Source: Acidimicrobiaceae bacterium (GTDB lineage: Bacteria; Actinomycetota; Acidimicrobiia; Acidimicrobiales; Palsa-688). From it: DNA of 11,414 bases. Below the pieces are notes generated by a model, which was not told the DNA's origin, searched no databases, and saw only the letters and a program-made list of their open reading frames with translations. Every line of letters begins with the position of its first letter. Positions within the stretch are counted from its first letter, which is position 1. The DNA is taken from contig PMHU01000147.1 of NCBI GenBank assembly GCA_003156795.1, positions 20,845-32,258 on the forward strand, in the 5' to 3' direction. Positions 8,125-11,414 of the stretch are shown one piece after another. A program made the position numbers and the translations under genes.

Positions 8125-8155
8125 ACAAAAGCCGAGGCACGTGGCCCGGCCTCGG
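8125..8155 (-). terminator. Probable intrinsic terminator after the GAF-ANTAR gene
   Basis: On the minus strand CCGAGGC (8155-8149) pairs perfectly with GCCTCGG (8138-8132) around a ten-base loop. It is followed by CTTTTGTT, a short T-rich tract. It begins 26 bases after the GAF-ANTAR TAA (8182-8184), the expected place. The T-tract is short, as is common in high-G+C actinobacteria. Confidence 0.6.
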
Positions 8156-8181
8156 ACCAGGCCGCGATCGTCCGTGCTGGA

Positions 8182-8919
8182 TTAAGGTTGCTTGGTGCTG
8201 CCTGGGCGGCTGAGGGAGGCGAGGATGCTGCCGTCGATGACGGATCGAGCCACGTCGGAGAGTTTCATATTCCGGTTCCGGGCGTAGGCGCGGAGGCGGT
8301 CGAACGCTTCGCCCATGTCGATCTGGGCGGCTTGGGCGACGATCCCCTTGGCCTGTTCGATCGTGATGCGGGTGTTCAAGGCTTGCGCCAGCTGCTCGTT
8401 GAGGGTCTGGGCCGCCCGGGCCGAGCGGGCTTGGAGGATGGCGATGGTGGCTACATCCGCGAACGCCTGAGCGGCCATCACATCATCGGCGTCCAGCGCG
8501 CCCTCGGCGGCGCGGAACAAATTCAACGCGCCGACGGTGTCGCCTCGCAAGCGCATCGGCAGGGCATGGACAGACCGAAACCCCGCCGCCACCGCGCGAG
8601 GCGCGAACTGGGCCCAACGGCCGTCGACGACCGCCACATTGGCGTTGACGACGGGCTGACCGGTTCGGTAGCAATCGGCGCACGGACCTTCGTTGGCCTG
8701 GACCTCGAACAGCTCCAGGAGGCGCATCTCGTCACTTGACGACGCCATGACCTGCAAGTCGCCGCTCGGCGAGACGAGCATGAGTCCGGCTGCGGTGACG
8801 TCCAGGACCTCGACGCAGCGCTCGGAGAGATAGCACAGCAGCTCAGCAACGTCGAAGTCGGCGACGAGGTTGTCGGCCAACGTCACCAGTGTTTGGGCCA
8901 TCAAGGCCGAGTTGGGCAT
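8182..8919 (-). CDS. GAF and ANTAR domain-containing regulator
   Basis: A cytoplasmic sensor-regulator of 245 residues. The GAF domain spans about residues 15-165, with the NEGPCADCYRTGQPV stretch (76-90) and the SVHALPMRLRGDTVGALNLF strand region (116-135) typical of actinobacterial GAF-ANTAR proteins. The ANTAR domain occupies about 178-230: LNTRITIEQAKGIVAQ, then EAFDRLRAYARNRN and a final short helix. ANTAR domains bind paired RNA hairpins and act as antiterminators in characterised members; the GAF domain should sense a small ligand or redox state, unknown here. The ATG at 8919 is preceded by AGGAGG three bases upstream, a strong site. No histidine-kinase partner is nearby. It lies 96 bases after a second, broken GAF-ANTAR gene and is followed by a probable terminator, so it may be the last gene of its transcript. 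Confidence 0.92.
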   Translation of the reverse strand: MPNSALMAQTLVTLADNLVADFDVAELLCYLSERCVEVLDVTAAGLMLVSPSGDLQVMASSSDEMRLLELFEVQANEGPCADCYRTGQPVVNANVAVVDGRWAQFAPRAVAAGFRSVHALPMRLRGDTVGALNLFRAAEGALDADDVMAAQAFADVATIAILQARSARAAQTLNEQLAQALNTRITIEQAKGIVAQAAQIDMGEAFDRLRAYARNRNMKLSDVARSVIDGSILASLSRPGSTKQP

Positions 8920-9015
8920 GATCCTCCTGACGCTTAGCCGGATCGTCTCGTGCCGGGGGTCTGGAGCGCGATGTCGTCCGGCAGTTTACGGGGATATCCG
9001 GTCCGAGTTCCACCA

Positions 9016-9740
9016 CTATGTTTGCTCACTCTGGGCCGCATCGGGAGGAGGGCCGGTGTCGAAGCTGAGGTGTCGGGCGACGACCGCGGCGCCGACCTCG
9101 CTGAGGTGCCTGTCGTTGGCGAAGGCGTAGGCGCGGATGCGGATCAGGGCTTCGGCGACACTGACGCCGACCTGCACCGAGACCATCCCGGACGCCTGAT
9201 GCACAACCGCCGCGAAATCGGTCTCTTGCCCCAAGGCGGCGGAAACGGCACCCGGGTCGGCCCCGGCTTGCATGGTGAGCAGAGCTCGGCACACCACGTC
9301 TGCGGCGACAAGTGCTGGTCGTCGCTGAGCGGGCCCGGATAGTTGCAGTACAGGTTGAGCGCGCCCAACCGGGCGCCGCCCACCCGCAAGGGGAACCCGA
9401 ATATCGACCGCACCCCCGCCCGGACCGCCGGTGGCGTGAACGCGGTCCAGCGCACCTCGTCCGGGACAGCCAGATCCGGCTCCATGATGGGAAAGTCCTG
9501 GTGGTAGGCGTCCACACACGGCCCTTCACCCAACGTGTACTGCAGCTCCTCGATGACACCGGCCACGACGTCACTGACCCCCACCGCTCCCCGCTGGATG
9601 TCACCGGACATCAACATGATTCCCGCGCCCGACACCTTCGTGAACTGCGCCGACACCTCGGCTAGCCGACGGGTGCTCGGATCGTCTGACCCGTCGGCTG
9701 CCAACAGCTCCAGCATTCGCGCCAGCCGCTTACTAGGCAC
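9016..9740 (-). pseudogene. GAF-ANTAR regulator interrupted by a frameshift
   Basis: The GAF part reads from GTG 9740 (KRLARMLELL..., GAGIMLMSGD 38-47, EELQYTLGEGPCVDAY 64-79, GFPLRVGGARLGALNLY 115-131) to about residue 142 (LSDDQ). From there the same frame turns into Pro/Arg/Trp/Cys-rich sequence unlike the family. The family resemblance resumes in another frame from about 9315: ALVAADVVCRALLTMQAG, DFAAVVHQASGMVSVQVGVS, EALIRIRAYAFANDRHLSEV, ending at a stop at 9016, which is the rest of the GAF domain and the ANTAR domain. The downstream frame is reached by losing one base (modulo three). As I recall the family, about three residues are also missing between LSDDQ and ALV, so a deletion of about ten bases would fit. 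I see no slippery heptamer, so I favour a mutation or a sequence error over programmed frameshifting. The combined product would be about 240 residues. Confidence 0.85.
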
Positions 9741-9924
9741 TACTCGGCCCGCCCCGACAGCGCTGATCGCCCGGGTCCCGGCATCCCTCTTTGGTGGCTG
9801 CCGGCCCGGCAGCTTCGCTTCGAGCCAGCCTCGCCAGGGAACCCGAGAAGTAACCGTGGTCGGGGCGGAGACCGCGACACCATCGCCTCGTCAACTCGGG
9901 GTGTCCCGTGGCTCTTGTGGTCAA
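9733..9924 (-). CDS. Doubtful small ORF overlapping the broken GAF-ANTAR start
   Basis: A 63-residue frame starts with TTG at 9924, six bases after a perfect AGGAGG (9931-9936), and its TAG overlaps the GTG start at 9740 by eight bases, an arrangement suggestive of translational coupling. Against it, the product is Arg/Gly/Pro-rich with no recognisable motif or hydrophobic core, its codon third positions are no more G/C-biased than the background, and a competing frame (9740-9964) is also open. I list it because the ribosome binding site is good; it may not be a gene. Confidence 0.2.
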   Translation of the reverse strand: MTTRATGHPELTRRWCRGLRPDHGYFSGSLARLARSEAAGPAATKEGCRDPGDQRCRGGPSSA

Positions 9925-10072
9925 CGAATGCCTCCTGGCGGTAACCCTCGATCGGGTGCGTCACCAGGGACCTGAGTAGCGCGAGCGGACTTCAGCTCGT
10001 TGGTCAGACTAGCCGCTCTCGACTCTGCCGGCAGCCCTGAACGTGGACTCGAGGGTCTTGTCGCCGCCGGCT
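9741..10072. other. Intergenic region with palindromes, no convincing gene
   Basis: These 332 bases separate the PRC-barrel gene from the broken GAF-ANTAR gene. They hold a 17-base perfect palindrome (9797-9813), a shorter one, CTGCCGGCAG (10025-10034), and the doubtful small ORF. I recognise no riboswitch, small RNA or T-tailed terminator here. The promoter for the GAF-ANTAR gene or genes is presumably in this stretch but is not identifiable by eye. Confidence 0.5.
9797..9813. repeat. Perfect 17-base palindrome
   Basis: GCTGCCGG and CCGGCAGC are exact reverse complements around a central C. The same half-sequence CTGCCGG recurs in the palindrome CTGCCGGCAG at 10025-10034 in the same gap. 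It could be an operator or an RNA stem of seven pairs. No T-run follows on either strand, so it is not a clear terminator. It lies 57-73 bases ahead of the GTG start at 9740. Confidence 0.4.
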
Positions 10073-10735
10073 CTATGCGTCTGGGGGGCCGACGTTCACA
10101 GTCGGCAGGTCCCCCACTTGCCGTTTGGTGATGTTGAGTCTGATCCCGTTGGCGACCCCGGTAATTGCGCTCATGGGGATGGCCACGTCTTTGCGGCCCC
10201 AGAGGTGCCCTTCTTGGAGCAGTACATGGGTCACGTGATGATCGCCGGGGTCGATGATGAGCCCTTGGACTCGTCCGATCTCGCCGTCGGTGGCGTGGAC
10301 AGGCTCGTCACGTCGTACGGTTATCTCGCCCATGGGCACCGTGTCGGATACGACCGGCTGAAAGGCGGTTCCTGGGTCGAAGGCACCGCCGGGGATGGGG
10401 AAGCTGTCGCTTAGACGGAGGTGGGGCAACACGACCATTTGTCCGGCGGGATAACCGCCGTAGCCTCCGTTGTTTCCTGGCAGGAAGGTCGTTTCTTCGG
10501 CGGCGTCGAGTTCGTCGAACTCCGCCAGTGAGCAGCGGAGTCGGATCTCGTCGGCTCCGGCGTCAACGAGTTCGAGAGGGACCAGTTTGCCGAGTCCGCT
10601 GCGATACTTCGGCTCCACCACGACGTGAGTGACCAAGCCAGCGATCGGGTCGACGACCACCCGGCTCAATTCGCCGCACGACCCATCGGTACAGATGGCG
10701 TCCACTCCGATCGTCAGCTGTGTCGTATCTGTCAT
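10073..10735 (-). CDS. PRC-barrel domain protein with two repeats
   Basis: A 220-residue soluble protein made of two PRC-barrel-like units. The first (about 7-75) contains DGSCGELSRVVVDPIAGLVTHVVVEP; the second (about 137-205) contains DGEIGRVQGLIIDPGDHHVTHVLLQEG. The parallel spacing (residues 17-42 and 150-175) shows an internal duplication. A Gly/Tyr/Pro-rich linker (about 86-125) joins them. PRC barrels occur in RimM, photosynthetic reaction-centre subunit H and many uncharacterised actinobacterial proteins, where they mediate protein or RNA contacts; no enzymatic motif is visible, so no specific role can be given. The ATG at 10735 is preceded by AGGAAGG eight bases upstream. It stands alone, 178 bases from the alcohol dehydrogenase gene and 332 bases from the GAF-ANTAR gene. 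Confidence 0.88.
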   Translation of the reverse strand: MTDTTQLTIGVDAICTDGSCGELSRVVVDPIAGLVTHVVVEPKYRSGLGKLVPLELVDAGADEIRLRCSLAEFDELDAAEETTFLPGNNGGYGGYPAGQMVVLPHLRLSDSFPIPGGAFDPGTAFQPVVSDTVPMGEITVRRDEPVHATDGEIGRVQGLIIDPGDHHVTHVLLQEGHLWGRKDVAIPMSAITGVANGIRLNITKRQVGDLPTVNVGPPDA

Positions 10736-10913
10736 GCGTCTGCCTTCCTGTGGTGCGACCCTGTGCCAATGGACCTCATGGAGCGAGCGTCGCTTCCGCT
10801 GGGTTTCTCCCCCGAGATCGACGTTTCATGTTGACTTCGACCCGATGGCGTCACCTAAGCCGCGGCACCGGGACCGAGGCCATTCACGGCTGGCGGGAAG
10901 GACCCACTGGGAT
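10736..10913. other. Intergenic region between alcohol dehydrogenase and PRC-barrel gene
   Basis: The 178 bases hold no gene. I see the PRC-barrel ribosome binding site and a short CCCA/TGGG inverted repeat next to the dehydrogenase stop, but no convincing promoter or terminator. Confidence 0.45.
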
Positions 10914-11414
10914 TCATCGGAGATCGAATACCAGGCGAGCGTCGACGGCGCCCTTCTCGATCTGCTCGAACGACTCGTTCACCTGCTCGAGTTGTCGGGT
11001 CTCGCGTACGACTCGAGTACGGCCTTCGGCGTGGAGCTGGAACGTCTCGGCCAGGTCCACTCGGGTACCGACGATCGATCCGACGACGGTGATGCCTTGC
11101 AGCACCGTCTCGAAGATCGGCAACCGCATCTCGTTGTCCGCGGGTAGAGCCACGAATACCAGCGTGCCTCCGCGCTTGAGGCTCCGGAAAGCCTGTTCGA
11201 ACGCCACCGGTGACACGGCCACCGCGATAGCGACATCGGCGCCGCCGAGGGCTTGGATGGCCTCGACAGGGTCGTCGACAGCAGAGTTGATGGTGTGTTC
11301 GGCGCCTAGCTGTCGGGCCAGCGTCAGCTTGCTGTCCATCAGATCGACCGCGGCCACCGACGCCCCCGCGATCCGTGCGTACTGCAGGGCCAGATGCCCT
11401 AGCCCGCCGATACC
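10914..11414 (-). CDS. Zinc-type alcohol dehydrogenase, AdhP-like (N-terminal part outside window)
   Basis: The visible 166 residues are the C-terminal half of a medium-chain dehydrogenase/reductase, which interconverts alcohols and aldehydes with a nicotinamide cofactor. The frame enters from the right edge with GIGGLGHLALQYARIAGA, the glycine-rich cofactor loop. Asp24 in AAVDLMDSK, at the end of the second strand, suggests NAD rather than NADP. LGAEHTINS, GADVAIAVAVSP and GGTLVFVALPADNEMRLPIF are typical of the AdhP branch, as are the VVGSIVGTRVDLAE segment and the terminal DARLVFDLR. The catalytic zinc ligands lie in the missing N-terminal half, so activity cannot be judged. No clear terminator follows the TGA at 10914. 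Confidence 0.92.
   Translation of the reverse strand, partial: GIGGLGHLALQYARIAGASVAAVDLMDSKLTLARQLGAEHTINSAVDDPVEAIQALGGADVAIAVAVSPVAFEQAFRSLKRGGTLVFVALPADNEMRLPIFETVLQGITVVGSIVGTRVDLAETFQLHAEGRTRVVRETRQLEQVNESFEQIEKGAVDARLVFDLR

Larger units (their letters stand above)
7900..8181. other. Intergenic region between GAF-ANTAR gene and exporter
   Basis: These 282 bases hold no gene I can support. Besides the terminator (8125-8155) and the bulged hairpin (8063-8088), there is a smaller imperfect inverted repeat at 8015-8033 (TCCGGAG, loop, CTCC-C-GGA). The exporter promoter is presumably here, but I find no convincing -35/-10 pair. The exporter ribosome binding site GGGAG lies at 7904-7908. Confidence 0.5.

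Noticed and set aside
9312..9320. Programmed -1 frameshift joining the GAF and ANTAR parts
   Set aside because: No slippery X-XXY-YYZ heptamer is present at the junction, and residues expected in the family seem to be missing there, which points to a deletion.
9740..9964. 74-codon minus-strand frame starting GTG 9964
   Set aside because: Only a weak ribosome binding site, no motif, and it competes with another open frame in the same stretch.

Overview
The window looks like chromosomal DNA of a high-G+C actinobacterium (Actinomycetota). Third codon positions are strongly G/C, GTG starts are common, CydD and CydC are fused into one polypeptide, and two GAF-ANTAR regulators sit next to each other. 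I cannot place it more precisely. All supported genes lie on the minus strand, so the window is best read from its right end to its left end. I see no rRNA, tRNA, CRISPR array, insertion sequence or phage gene.

Right to left: (1) the C-terminal part of a zinc-type alcohol dehydrogenase of the AdhP kind, cut by the right edge; (2) a two-repeat PRC-barrel protein; (3) about 330 bases with no convincing gene, holding palindromes and one weak small-ORF candidate; (4) a GAF-ANTAR regulator broken by a frameshift; (5) an intact GAF-ANTAR regulator followed by a probable intrinsic terminator; (6) about 280 bases with a strong hairpin; (7) a DHA2-type (14-helix) major facilitator exporter; (8) a 315-base leader region holding a 23-base near-perfect palindrome and a strong hairpin; (9) the cytochrome bd operon cydA-cydB-cydDC, with cydDC running off the left edge.

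The best-understood unit is the cyd operon. CydA and CydB form the cytochrome bd quinol oxidase, a high-affinity terminal oxidase used at low oxygen or under inhibitor stress. CydDC is the ABC transporter needed to assemble it. The cydB stop overlaps the cydDC start by 8 bases, which suggests translational coupling. The neighbouring GAF-ANTAR genes encode sensory proteins whose family acts on RNA (antitermination). The alcohol dehydrogenase and PRC-barrel protein would fit a redox or stress neighbourhood, but a joint function is only inference.

I did not find a clearly new multi-gene system. The observations most worth following are the near-perfect palindrome and structured leader ahead of cydA, the frameshift that separates the GAF and ANTAR halves of one regulator, and the strong hairpin ahead of the exporter gene.
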